From contig JAUSDY010000110.1 in NCBI GenBank assembly GCA_030650395.1, forward strand, positions 1 through 64,000: a stretch of DNA of 64,000 nucleotides. Reading direction: 5' to 3'. The notes beneath the pieces were generated by a model. The model searched no databases, was not told the DNA's origin, and worked only from the letters and a program-made list of their open reading frames with translations. Numbering within the stretch: the first letter of the stretch is position 1; every line of letters starts with the position of its first letter. The position numbers were made by a program, and so were the translations under genes. This stretch comes from Acidobacteriota bacterium. Its GTDB lineage: Bacteria > Acidobacteriota > Vicinamibacteria > Vicinamibacterales > UBA2999. Below, piece after piece: positions 1 through 8,151 of the stretch.

Positions 1-1
1 G

Positions 2-1081
2 TCGAAGCAATCGCCGCCCGACCTCGCGGCACCAGGGATCGCGGCCATCGAGCGCAACGCCTGGGCTCTGGCGCACATCATTGACGATCTGTTGGATATG
101 TCCCGCATCGCGACGGGAACCCTTCACATGGCGGCTCAGCCCGTCGATCTTGTCGCCTTGGCGCAGCGGGCGCTGGATACCGTCCGGCCGTTGGCGGTGA
201 CCAAGAACGTGCAGCTGGCGTTCTCCCCCGATCTCGCGGCCATCGAAACCGTCAGCGGAGACGCTGGCCGGCTAGAGCAGGTGATCTGGAATCTGCTCGC
301 GAATGCGATCAAGTTCACGCCTGCGGGCGGGCGTGTTGATGTCTTCATCGCACCCTCGAATGACCACATGGAGATCAGGGTCGTCGACACCGGCCAAGGC
401 ATCAGTCCTAACTTTCTGCCACACGTGTTCGCTCGCTTCCGCCAGGGTGATGGCGCGACGACGGGACGTCACACCGGACTCGGTCTTGGGCTGTCCATCG
501 TTCGGCAGCTCGTTGAGCTGCACAGGGGAACCGTGCAAGCGGCCAGTGAAGGGGTGGGGCGCGGCGCGACATTCACCGTCCGTCTGCCGATTGCAGCCGG
601 CGCGGCTCAAGCAGGGCAAGCGGCCGCGCTCAGAGAGCGGCGGACCGCGGTTTCGACGGCCTCGCCGATACGGCGCCTACCAGAACTCGATCAGCTGCGC
701 ATCCTGGTCGTCGATGACAGTGCCGACGGGCGCGCGCTGACGTCGTTGGTGCTGACGCAGGCGGGCGCCAACGTGAAGGCGGTGGCGTCGGCCCGAGAAG
801 CGCTTGTGATGCTCGAACTGGAGATGCCCGACGCGTTGGTGACCGAGATCGCCCTCCCGGGTGAGGACGGCTACGATCTGATCCGACAGGTTCGACAGTA
901 TGAAGCTGACCACGGAGGTCTTCTCCCCGCGGTCGCGCTGACAGGGTATGCGCGCGCCGAGGATCGGGTTCGAATCCTCGCGGCAGGGTTTCAGGCGCAT
1001 GTCCCGAAGCCCGCTGAGCCAGTCGACCTCACGACGGCGATCGCGACCATTACGCGCCATCTGCGAAACAGTGCACCCTGA
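2..1081 (+). CDS. Hybrid sensor histidine kinase with C-terminal receiver domain (5' end outside window)
   Basis: The frame is open from base 2, so this is the last 359 residues of a longer protein. The end of the dimerisation helix (DDLLDMSRI) is followed by a HATPase_c domain with N box (NLLANAIKFTP), G1 (VDTGQGIS), F box (HVFARFRQ) and G2 (GLGLGLSIVRQL). A receiver domain begins near residue 233 with the acidic pair (RILVVDDS), the conserved Thr (ALTGY) and Lys (HVPKP). The usual phospho-acceptor Asp is Glu (ALVTEIALPGEDGYDL, codon 845-847), which may make the receiver a fixed or phosphorylation-independent module. Its input domain and partner cannot be seen. It runs convergently into the esterase at 1101. 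Confidence 0.93.
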   Translation, partial: SKQSPPDLAAPGIAAIERNAWALAHIIDDLLDMSRIATGTLHMAAQPVDLVALAQRALDTVRPLAVTKNVQLAFSPDLAAIETVSGDAGRLEQVIWNLLANAIKFTPAGGRVDVFIAPSNDHMEIRVVDTGQGISPNFLPHVFARFRQGDGATTGRHTGLGLGLSIVRQLVELHRGTVQAASEGVGRGATFTVRLPIAAGAAQAGQAAALRERRTAVSTASPIRRLPELDQLRILVVDDSADGRALTSLVLTQAGANVKAVASAREALVMLELEMPDALVTEIALPGEDGYDLIRQVRQYEADHGGLLPAVALTGYARAEDRVRILAAGFQAHVPKPAEPVDLTTAIATITRHLRNSAP

Positions 1082-1100
1082 CGGTGAGGCACTGACGAGT

Positions 1101-2099
1101 CTAGAGCAGTGACCTCTGCGGATACAGCCATTCGAGCATCGGACCTACGCGCGTCGCCCACGCGCCTTCACTGTGCGTGGCGCCCTCGTACTCGGCGTAA
1201 TGCAGGTCCTGCCCTTCGACGAACCCGGCGCCCACCAGCGCCGCCTTCAATAACCTCGCATCGTCCAGGCCGCGGCGGCCTTCGGCGGTGCCCATGTCGA
1301 CCCAGATCTTGAGCGGCGGCTTCGGACGCGTGCTGCGCACCGTCCGCAAAATCGCGCGACGGTCCCACCACACTGACGGCGAGAGCACCGCCAGTCGGCC
1401 AAACACGTTCGGGTACTTGTAGCCAAGGTGAAGCGTCACGAGCCCACCGAGCGACGAGCCGCCGAGGCCGGTCTGCGACGGCTCCGGTAACGTGCGGTAG
1501 GTCCGGTCGATCAACGGCTTGAGCTCTTCGACGATCAACCGCCCGTACGCGTCTGCCAGCCCGCCACCCAGACGCGCGTCGGCCGTCGGCGTGTACTCCT
1601 CGATGCGAGTGGTGCCGGTATTGTGGATGCCGACGACGATGAGCGGCTCGATGGTGCCGGCGGCGATGAGCTCGCCGGCGGTCTCGCCCACCCGCCAGTG
1701 CTGCCCCTTCTGAAAGGCCGTATCCGGATCGAACAGGTTCTGGCCATCATGCATATACAGGACGGGGTACCGTCGGTTCCTCACGGGGGTTCCAAACGAG
1801 GGTTCCTCACGAGGATTCCTCACGTGGGTTCCGGACGAGGGTTCCGCACGGGGGTTCCGCACGAGGGTTCCAGCTGAACTGTCGCGCGAACCTTCGTACG
1901 AACCTTCGCGGGAACCTTCGTGAGGAACCTCCGTGAGGAACCCCTGTGAGGAACCTCCGTGAGGAACCTCCGTGAGGAACCCTTGTGAGGAACCCTCGTC
2001 GTACCCCGGCGGGAGCCAAACGAGGACGTCGCGGTCGTCGGGAAGAAACGCGGAGTGAAACTGTTGGTGGCGCCGCAGGGCTGCGTTCGGAGGGTGCAT
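1101..2099 (-). CDS. Esterase-family alpha/beta hydrolase with a repeat-encoded insert
   Basis: This 332-residue protein resembles the putative esterase family (esterase D/enterochelin esterase fold). The nucleophile elbow is GGSSLGG and a C-terminal GATHSEGAW supplies a likely catalytic His. Between VWLPPGYD (about residue 34) and RRYPVLYMHDGQNLFD (about 109), which are normally close together, lies about 70 residues of low-complexity peptide (GSSQGFLTEVPH twice, then VRNPR-type repeats). That segment is encoded by the self-complementary array at 1775-1998, which keeps frame and has no stop codon. No signal peptide is evident. It is divergent from the ATP-grasp cluster that begins at 2167. 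Substrate is unknown. Confidence 0.88.
   Translation of the reverse strand: MHPPNAALRRHQQFHSAFLPDDRDVLVWLPPGYDEGSSQGFLTEVPHGGSSQGFLTEVPHEGSREGSYEGSRDSSAGTLVRNPRAEPSSGTHVRNPREEPSFGTPVRNRRYPVLYMHDGQNLFDPDTAFQKGQHWRVGETAGELIAAGTIEPLIVVGIHNTGTTRIEEYTPTADARLGGGLADAYGRLIVEELKPLIDRTYRTLPEPSQTGLGGSSLGGLVTLHLGYKYPNVFGRLAVLSPSVWWDRRAILRTVRSTRPKPPLKIWVDMGTAEGRRGLDDARLLKAALVGAGFVEGQDLHYAEYEGATHSEGAWATRVGPMLEWLYPQRSLL
1775..1998. repeat. Self-complementary word array inside an esterase gene
   Basis: The first half repeats GGTTCCTCACGAGG-like words and the second half repeats the complement (TGAGGAACCTCCG, a 13-bp period), so the whole 220 bp can fold back on itself. It lies in frame within the esterase coding region and adds about 70 residues. 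It is the longest array in the window that is fully inside a gene. Confidence 0.9.
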
Positions 2100-2166
2100 C
2101 AGGTCGCGTGATCAGTATAGGCTTGGGCTTGCCCACCGAAGCGCATGTGCGCGAAGGTGGGTGCCC

Positions 2167-2877
2167 ATGACCCGCGACCATCACAAGTGGTTCTCGCGCG
2201 CGCTGAACCGTGACATGGAGCTGCTCGTGTTCGGCCACGACGGCCCGCCGGTGATGGTGTTTCCGACCTCGATGGGCGCGTTCTTCGAGTACGAAGACCG
2301 CGGCATGATTACGGCGCTCGAAGACAAACTCGGGCGGGGCGCGCTGCGGTTGTTCTGCGTCTCGTCGGTCGACGGCGAAAGCTGGTACTGCAGGAAGATC
2401 CATCCCCGCCACCGCGTCGAGCGGCACCTCCATTACGAGGACTACATCCTCAACGAGGTGGTGCCGCTGGCGCGGCACATCACGCGCCACGACAGCATTG
2501 GCGTCACCGGCTGCAGCTTCGGCGCCTACCACGCGATGGCGCTCGCGCTGCGCCACCCCTACACGTTCACCTCGTGCGTCACCATGGGCGGCGCCTTCGA
2601 CATCACGCAGTTTCTCGACGGCTACTTCGACGAGGACTGCTACTTCCTGAACCCGCCGTCGTTTCTGCCCGGGCTGTCCGAAGACTATTACCTGGACCAG
2701 TTCCGCCGGAACAAGTGGGTGCTGGTCACGGGCGATCACGACATCTGCCGCACCCCTAACGAGCAGTTCTCGGGCCTGCTGCACGCCAAGGGCATCCCGC
2801 ACAGCCTGCACGTGTGGAACAACTCGAAACACGACTGGCCGTACTGGCGGCCGATGGCAGAGGCCTATCTGCCTTAA
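2167..2877 (+). CDS. Esterase-family alpha/beta hydrolase, first gene of the ATP-grasp cluster
   Basis: The 236-residue product has a nucleophile elbow GCSFGAYHA, an acid in VLVTGDHDICR and a catalytic His in NNSKHDWPYW, fitting the putative esterase family. ATG at 2167 is preferred to GTG at 2161 because AAGGTGGG lies just upstream. There is no signal peptide, so it should act in the cytoplasm. It is followed after 15 bp by an ATP-grasp ligase, and the next three genes also run in the same direction, so a role in trimming or releasing an acyl or amide metabolite made by the cluster is plausible. The substrate is not known. Confidence 0.88.
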   Translation: MTRDHHKWFSRALNRDMELLVFGHDGPPVMVFPTSMGAFFEYEDRGMITALEDKLGRGALRLFCVSSVDGESWYCRKIHPRHRVERHLHYEDYILNEVVPLARHITRHDSIGVTGCSFGAYHAMALALRHPYTFTSCVTMGGAFDITQFLDGYFDEDCYFLNPPSFLPGLSEDYYLDQFRRNKWVLVTGDHDICRTPNEQFSGLLHAKGIPHSLHVWNNSKHDWPYWRPMAEAYLP

Positions 2878-2892
2878 CATGAGCCTCACTCT

Positions 2893-3834
2893 ATGAAAAA
2901 GATCGGCATTCTCTTCGGGATGGAAAACACGTTCCCGGGCGCGCTCGTGGAGCGCATCAACGAGATGAACGTGACCGGCGTGACGGCGGCGTACGTGCAG
3001 ATCGGCGACGTGCGGATGGCCGAGTCGTGCGGCTACGACGTGATCGTCGACCGCATTTCGCACGACATCCCGTTCTACCGCGCGTATCTCAAGAACGCGG
3101 CGCTCTGCGGCACCAAGATCATCAACAACCCGTTCTGGTGGAGCGCGGACGACAAGTTTTTCAACTACGCCCTGGCCACCAAGCTGGGCGTGGCCATCCC
3201 GCCGACGGTGCTGCTGCCCCACAAGGAGCATCCGACCGGCACCACCGAGCGATCGCTGCGCAACCTCAAGTACCCGCTCGATTGGGAATCGATCTTCAAA
3301 TACGTCGGGTTTCCGGCGTTCCTGAAGCCGTTCGACGGCGGCGGCTGGCGCGACGTCTACAAGATCAACAACGCCGACGAGTTCTTTGTCGCGTATGACC
3401 AGACCAAGACGCTCTGCATGACGCTGCAGCGCGGCGTGAATTTCAAGGAGTACTTCCGCTGCTACGTCGTCGGGCAGGAGAAGGTCCTGATCATGCCCTA
3501 CGACCCGCGCGCGCCGTTTCATGAGCGCTACGTGCAGAACCCGCCGGCCTACCCGCAGGAGCTGCTCGCGCGCGTGGAACGGGATTCGCGCACGCTGTGC
3601 AAGGCGCTGGGCTACGACCTGAACACGGTCGAGTTCGCGGTCGAAGACGGCGTGCCGTACGCGATCGACTTCATGAACCCGGCGCCCGACGCCGACTTGC
3701 ACTCGGTGGGCCAGGCTAACTTCGACTGGATCGTCGAGGCGGTCGCGGACCTCGCCGTCAAGAAAGCCACCGAGCCGGCATCAGCCGGCCCTTACCGCTG
3801 GGATACCTTGTTGAAGGGTTCTGATGGGTTCTGA
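2893..3834 (+). CDS. RimK-like ATP-grasp ligase
   Basis: This 313-residue protein has the layout of RimK/D-Ala-D-Ala-ligase-type ATP-grasp enzymes: an N-terminal Rossmann-like part (KKIGILFGMENTFPGALVERIN), the nucleotide-binding Lys strand (FPAFLKPFDGGGWRDVYKI) and the Mg-binding end (NTVEFAVEDGVPYAIDFMNPAPD). ATP-grasp enzymes activate a carboxylate as acyl-phosphate and join it to an amine. The neighbours are a GCS2-type ligase, an aminopeptidase and another ATP-grasp-like protein, so it probably forms an amide or peptide bond in a shared pathway. Its last residues (KGSDGF) are encoded by the start of the array at 3814. Substrates unknown. Confidence 0.88.
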   Translation: MKKIGILFGMENTFPGALVERINEMNVTGVTAAYVQIGDVRMAESCGYDVIVDRISHDIPFYRAYLKNAALCGTKIINNPFWWSADDKFFNYALATKLGVAIPPTVLLPHKEHPTGTTERSLRNLKYPLDWESIFKYVGFPAFLKPFDGGGWRDVYKINNADEFFVAYDQTKTLCMTLQRGVNFKEYFRCYVVGQEKVLIMPYDPRAPFHERYVQNPPAYPQELLARVERDSRTLCKALGYDLNTVEFAVEDGVPYAIDFMNPAPDADLHSVGQANFDWIVEAVADLAVKKATEPASAGPYRWDTLLKGSDGF

Positions 3835-3917
3835 ACGGTTCAGAAGGGTTCGGAAGGGTTCGAACTTGTCGGAACCTTTCAGAACCGTTCAGAACCACTC
3901 AGAACCTTTCTGAACCA
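3814..3917. repeat. Inverted GGTTCAGAA/TTCTGAACC word array
   Basis: Copies of AGGGTTC and GGTTCTGAAC are followed by GGAACC, TTCAGAACC and CTTTCTGAACC, giving a foldback structure between the ATP-grasp and YbdK-like genes. It supplies the stop codon region of the upstream gene and ends 1 bp before the start codon of the next, so no Shine-Dalgarno sequence is visible for that gene. Confidence 0.88.
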
Positions 3918-5021
3918 ATGAAGCCGTCATTCAGCATCGGCATCGAAGAGGAGTACCAGACCATCGACCCGGTCTCGTACGATCTGCGATCGCACATCAA
4001 CGCCGAGATCATCGAGAAGGGCAAGCGGCAGCTCGACGAGCGCATCAAGGCGGAGATGCACCAGTCGGTCGTCGAAGTGGGAACCGGCGTGTGCCGCAAC
4101 ATGAAGGAAGCGCGCGCCGACATCCTCAACCTTCGCCGCGCCATGGTGAAGCTCGCCAGCGAGAACGGCTTGTTGCTGTGCGCGGGCGCGACGCATCCGT
4201 TCGCCGACTGGCGCGCGCAGGACATCTATCCCGACGAGCGTTACCTCCAGGTCGTCGAAGACATGCAGCTGGTGGCGCGCTCCAACTTGATTTTCGGCCT
4301 TCACGTCCACATCGGGATCGAAGACCGGGAAACGGCCATCCACCTGATGAACCAGGTGCGATACTTCCTGCCGCACCTGCTCGCCCTTTCGGCCAACTCG
4401 CCGTTCTGGATTGGGCTCAACACCGGCCTCAGGTCGTATCGCTGCAAGGTCTTCGACAAGTTCCCGCGCACCAACATTCCCGACACGTTCACGAGCTGGG
4501 CCGATTACGAGAGCTTCGTCAACCTGCTGGTCAAGACCAACAGTATGGACAACGCCAAGAAGATCTGGTGGGACGTCCGGCCGCACCCGTTTTTCTCGAC
4601 CGTTGAAGTGCGCATCTGCGACATCCCAATGCGCGCTGACGAAACGCTTGCCATCGCCGCGCTCATCCAGGCCTCGATGGCGAAGCTGTATAAGCTCCAC
4701 TCCCGCAACCAGGGCTTCCGGATTTACAGCCGCGCCTTGATCATGGAAAACAAATGGCGCGCCGCGCGCTACGGGCTCGAAGGCAAGCTGATCGACTTCG
4801 GGCAGGAAAAAGAAGTGCCGGCGCGCGAGCTGATGCTCGAATACCTCGACTTCGTGGACGATGTGCTCGATGAGCTGGATAGCCGGAGCGAGGTGGAGTA
4901 CATCCACACCATGCTGGAGCGGGGTTGCGGGGCCGAACGCCAGCTCAAAGTATTTGCGGAGACCGGTGACCTGAAGAAAGTCGTCCAGTACATGGTCGCC
5001 GAGACGCAGGCTGGGCTATGA
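3918..5021 (+). CDS. YbdK-type carboxylate-amine ligase (glutamate-cysteine ligase family 2)
   Basis: The N-terminus FSIGIEEEYQTIDP is the GCS2/YbdK signature holding the metal-binding Glu residues. Further family segments are FGLHVHIGIEDRE and WWDVRPHPFFSTVEVRICD. At 367 residues it has the usual length. YbdK enzymes have weak gamma-glutamylcysteine synthetase activity in vitro, but in clusters with ATP-grasp proteins they are thought to make other amino-acid conjugates. It starts directly after an inverted array with no clear ribosome-binding site, so leaderless or coupled translation is possible. Position between two ATP-grasp genes supports a shared biosynthetic pathway; the product is unknown. 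Confidence 0.92.
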   Translation: MKPSFSIGIEEEYQTIDPVSYDLRSHINAEIIEKGKRQLDERIKAEMHQSVVEVGTGVCRNMKEARADILNLRRAMVKLASENGLLLCAGATHPFADWRAQDIYPDERYLQVVEDMQLVARSNLIFGLHVHIGIEDRETAIHLMNQVRYFLPHLLALSANSPFWIGLNTGLRSYRCKVFDKFPRTNIPDTFTSWADYESFVNLLVKTNSMDNAKKIWWDVRPHPFFSTVEVRICDIPMRADETLAIAALIQASMAKLYKLHSRNQGFRIYSRALIMENKWRAARYGLEGKLIDFGQEKEVPARELMLEYLDFVDDVLDELDSRSEVEYIHTMLERGCGAERQLKVFAETGDLKKVVQYMVAETQAGL

Positions 5022-5053
5022 AATAACCAATAACCAATTAACAATAACCAAAG
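5022..5053. repeat. Single-arm AACCAAT (7-bp) array
   Basis: The 33-bp gap repeats ATAACCA with a 7-bp period. Unlike most arrays here it has no reverse-complement arm. The same word is used in both orientations at 24632-24747. Confidence 0.85.
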
Positions 5054-5054
5054 C

Positions 5055-6062
5055 ATGACGACCGCTTTTGACTTCGACCTCGTTCCCGGCGCGCGCAACG
5101 CGATTCGCGTCTGCCTTAATGTTCAGCCGCACGAGCGCGTGACGGTGGTGGCCGACCGCGACTGCGAAGAGATCGCCGCCAGCCTGGTGCACGAGATCGA
5201 GGAAGTGGGCGCGCCGTACCAGGCATTCATTCTCGAAGAGGTCGCGCCGCGGCCGCTCGTCGACCTGCCCGCGGTGATCGCCGAAGACATGGAGCGCAGC
5301 CAGGTCAGCATCCTGGCCGTGCACTGTCAGCAGAACGAGCTCCGCTCGCGCATGCAGCTCACCGACATCGTCAACCGCCGCAAGATGCGGCACGGGCACA
5401 TGGTGAACATCAATCACCAGATGATGCTCGAGGGCATGCGCGCCGACTTTCACAAGGTCGACCGCCTCAGCTCGAAGGTGATCGACATCGTTCGCAACGC
5501 CAGGCAGGTGCGGGCCACCACGAAGGGCGGCAGCGACTTCAAGGCCGATCTGAACCCGAACTATCGCTGGGTCAAGACCAGCGGCCTCATCAGCCCCGAC
5601 AAGTGGGGCAACCTGCCCGGTGGCGAGGTGTTCACGAGTCCCGGCAACGTCGAGGGCACGCTGGTGATCGACGGCGTGGTGGGCGATTACCTGTGCGAAA
5701 AGTTCGGCAGCCTGGCCGCGACGCCACTCATGCTTCGGGTCAAGGACAACCGGCTGGTCGAGGCGTTCAGCGAGAACAAGGTGCTCGAAGACGATTTCTG
5801 GAACTACACCCACACCGACGAGAACTCCGACCGCGTCGGCGAGTTCGCGATCGGCACCAACATCGAGCTCCGTGAGGTCATCGGCCACATCCTCCAGGAT
5901 GAAAAGTTTCCGGGCATCCACGTCGCGTTCGGCAACCCCTACGGCGTGCACACCGGCGCCGAGTGGTTCTCGTCAACGCACATCGATGTGGTCGCGACCC
6001 GGTTCGACATCTGGGTCGACGAGCGCCAGATCATGGCGGATGGCAAGTTCCTGATCGAATAA
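5055..6062 (+). CDS. M29-type (aminopeptidase T-like) metallopeptidase
   Basis: The 335-residue protein matches the aminopeptidase T/M29-like family: a likely metal-ligand Glu in NLPGGEVFTSP, a second in RVGEFAIGTN, and the C-terminal HVAFGNPYGVHTGAEW...SSTHIDVV block with His and Asp ligands. These cytoplasmic enzymes remove N-terminal residues using two metal ions. In this cluster of amide-forming ligases it could trim a peptide intermediate or recycle the product. It has no signal peptide. The start at 5055 follows the short AACCAAT array by 1 bp. Confidence 0.88.
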   Translation: MTTAFDFDLVPGARNAIRVCLNVQPHERVTVVADRDCEEIAASLVHEIEEVGAPYQAFILEEVAPRPLVDLPAVIAEDMERSQVSILAVHCQQNELRSRMQLTDIVNRRKMRHGHMVNINHQMMLEGMRADFHKVDRLSSKVIDIVRNARQVRATTKGGSDFKADLNPNYRWVKTSGLISPDKWGNLPGGEVFTSPGNVEGTLVIDGVVGDYLCEKFGSLAATPLMLRVKDNRLVEAFSENKVLEDDFWNYTHTDENSDRVGEFAIGTNIELREVIGHILQDEKFPGIHVAFGNPYGVHTGAEWFSSTHIDVVATRFDIWVDERQIMADGKFLIE

Positions 6063-6182
6063 ATAAGGTGCGTACGGTGCGTACTGTTCCAAACGTGCGT
6101 ACGGTGCTTTGAAAGCACGGAGCACCCCAAGCACCAGAGCACTGTTCGCACCTTAGGAACTGTACGCACGGTACGCACCGTC
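6063..6182. repeat. Inverted GTGCGTACG word array
   Basis: GTGCGTACGGTGCGTACTG on the left is answered by CTGTACGCACGGTACGCACC on the right, around a GCACC/GGTGC centre. It fills the whole gap between the M29 gene and the next gene and ends at its ATG, leaving no separate ribosome-binding site. Confidence 0.88.
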
Positions 6183-7376
6183 ATGATTCCAGCCCTGCGT
6201 CGCGCGTTCAACGAGTCGTGGACCGACGCGGCCTACCGCGATCTGGTTGCACGGCTCGACTCACGTACGGGCGCCACGCTCGGGTTCCCGATCAGCGAGA
6301 CACCCTGTTTTTTTCCGCGGTCCCTGATGGACCAGCTCGCCGACACCGGCGCGACGCTGGTCCGGCAACTCCTCGACAGCCCCACCGCGATGGCCGCGGC
6401 GGCGGCCGTGGTTCCTGAACGGTTTCGCGGGCCCAATGCGGGTGAGCGGCCGGTGTTCCTGCAGGTCGATTTCGGGTTGGTGCGCGGCGAAACGGGCGGC
6501 ATCGAACCGAAGCTGGTGGAGCTGCAGGCCTTTGCGTCGCTCTACGGTTTCCAACTGGTCGTGGCGGAAGCGTACCGCGACGCGTTTCATCTGTCGCCGG
6601 TGCTCGGGCTGTTTCTTGGCGGCCTCGATGCCGGCTCGTATCACAGCCTCGTCGGGCAGGCGATCACCAGCGGGCACGATCCGCGCGAGGTCGTGCTGAT
6701 GGAGATCGATCCGCAGCAGCAGAAGACCTGGCCCGACTTCGTCGTCACCGAGCAGATGTGGGGCGTGCGGGCGATCGACACCGCGGAAGTCACGCGCGAC
6801 GGGCGGCGGCTGTTCTACACGCGCGACGGGCGGCGAACGCCAATCACGCGCGTCTACAACCGCGTCATTCCCGACGAGCTCGAACGCAAGGGCGTTCAAT
6901 TGCCGTTCGACTATCGCGACGAGCTCGACGTCGAGTGGGCCGGCCACCCGGCGTGGTACTTCCGGATCAGCAAGTTCTCGATCCCGTTCCTGACGCACCC
7001 GTCGGTGCCGAAGACGTGGTTTCTGCACGAGCTCGATCGGTTGCCGGATGATCGAGACCGTTACCTGCTGAAACCGCTGTTTTCGTTTGCGGGCGGCGGA
7101 ATTATCTTCGCTCCGACCGATGCGCAGGTGGCGGCGATTCCTGCGGCCGAGCGATCGAATTATATTCTGCAGGAGCGCATCCAGTTCGAACCGGTGATCG
7201 AAACGCCCGATGGTCCCACGCAGGCCGAGATTCGGATCATGTACATCTACACGGACGCTGGGGAATTGAAGCCCGTGCTGCCGCTGATCCGCATGGGCCG
7301 CGGGAAGATGATGGGTGTCGATCACAATAAGGGGCTTCGCTGGGTGGGGGCTTCTGCCGGGCTCATTGCCGATTGA
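6183..7376 (+). CDS. ATP-grasp-like protein (possibly circularly permuted type), last gene of the cluster
   Basis: This 397-residue protein has weak ATP-grasp features: a Lys strand followed by a Gly-rich loop (YLLKPLFSFAGGGIIF, about residue 300), then an acidic EIRIMYIYTDAG segment and a final RMGRGKMMGVDHNKG. The order resembles the glutathionylspermidine-synthase-like or circularly permuted ATP-grasp proteins more than RimK. It is the last gene of a unidirectional five-gene run with RimK-like, YbdK-like and M29 neighbours, which supports a second carboxylate-amine ligation step. No transmembrane segment or signal peptide is visible. The family call is an inference from motif order and context. 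Confidence 0.68.
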   Translation: MIPALRRAFNESWTDAAYRDLVARLDSRTGATLGFPISETPCFFPRSLMDQLADTGATLVRQLLDSPTAMAAAAAVVPERFRGPNAGERPVFLQVDFGLVRGETGGIEPKLVELQAFASLYGFQLVVAEAYRDAFHLSPVLGLFLGGLDAGSYHSLVGQAITSGHDPREVVLMEIDPQQQKTWPDFVVTEQMWGVRAIDTAEVTRDGRRLFYTRDGRRTPITRVYNRVIPDELERKGVQLPFDYRDELDVEWAGHPAWYFRISKFSIPFLTHPSVPKTWFLHELDRLPDDRDRYLLKPLFSFAGGGIIFAPTDAQVAAIPAAERSNYILQERIQFEPVIETPDGPTQAEIRIMYIYTDAGELKPVLPLIRMGRGKMMGVDHNKGLRWVGASAGLIAD

Positions 7377-7492
7377 GGATTGACTGAATTAGTGACTGTT
7401 TTGTGATTGCCAATTGGCAATTGAACGAGTCGAATTGACGATTCAACAATCGCCAATCACCAGACAGTCGCCAAATCGGTCATTCGGCAATC
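7377..7492. repeat. Inverted GATTGCCAATTG-type array between convergent genes
   Basis: Words such as GATTGCCAAT, TTGACGATTC and AATCGCCAATC occur in both orientations across 116 bp. The array lies between two convergent genes and also encodes the last four codons of modC, so it may act as a bidirectional terminator, although there is no T tract. Confidence 0.75.
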
Positions 7493-8151
7493 GTCAATGT
7501 GTCGGAAGGCGCACCTGCCGCTAAAACGCGCCCAGCATCCAGGCGCAGCACGCGATCGGCGATCGCGGTGAGCTCCGCGGCATCGTGCGTCACGTAGACG
7601 AGCGGTACGTGCAGATCGCGGCGGATGCGGAGCACGTACGGCAGGATCAGCTCCCGGCGTGCGCGATCGACGCCGGCCAGCGGCTCATCGAGCAGCAACA
7701 CGGTTGGCCGCGTGATGAGCGCGCGGGCGACCGCCACGCGCTGTTTTTCGCCGCCCGACAAGTGCCGCACCCGGCGCGACAGCAGCGGATCAAGTTCGAG
7801 AATTTGAGTCAGCGACGGAAACAGGTCCGGCGGCGTGTCGCCTCGCTCGCCGTAGCGGATGTTCTGCTCGACATCCAGGTGCGGGAACAGCAACGCATCC
7901 TGCGGCACGTAGCCGATGTGCCGCTCGCGCGGCGCGAGGTTCACGCCTCCCTGCGAGGAAAACAGCACGCGATCGTTGATGCGGATCTCACCTTCGTCCG
8001 GCGTGCGAAGGCCCGCAATCGCTTCGAGCAGCGAGGTCTTGCCGCTGCCGGAGGGTCCGTACAGGCCGAGCACTTCCACCGACGCCGTCTCGCGAACCTC
8101 CAGGGTGAACGCCTGCTGGCGCAGCGTCACGTCGAGCGTGAGCGAGATCAC
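7480..8151 (-). CDS. modC: Molybdate ABC transporter ATP-binding protein
   Basis: Walker A is GPSGSGKTSL, the signature is LSGGEKQRVAVARAL and Walker B is VLLLDEPLAG, followed by the switch His in YVTHDAAEL. The start is GTG at 8151, because it gives a GTGA overlap with the modB stop; reading further upstream only adds an unrelated extension. At 223 residues it lacks the C-terminal TOBE/Mop domain of E. coli ModC (about 350 residues). The Mop domain occurs instead in the divergent regulator at 9695. It powers uptake of molybdate (or tungstate). Confidence 0.93.
   Translation of the reverse strand: MISLTLDVTLRQQAFTLEVRETASVEVLGLYGPSGSGKTSLLEAIAGLRTPDEGEIRINDRVLFSSQGGVNLAPRERHIGYVPQDALLFPHLDVEQNIRYGERGDTPPDLFPSLTQILELDPLLSRRVRHLSGGEKQRVAVARALITRPTVLLLDEPLAGVDRARRELILPYVLRIRRDLHVPLVYVTHDAAELTAIADRVLRLDAGRVLAAGAPSDTLTIAE

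Noticed and set aside
1807-3702. 631-codon open frame on the minus strand
   Set aside because: It is antisense to the esterase and ATP-grasp genes, has high His/Arg/Val composition typical of a GC-rich shadow, and no recognisable motifs.
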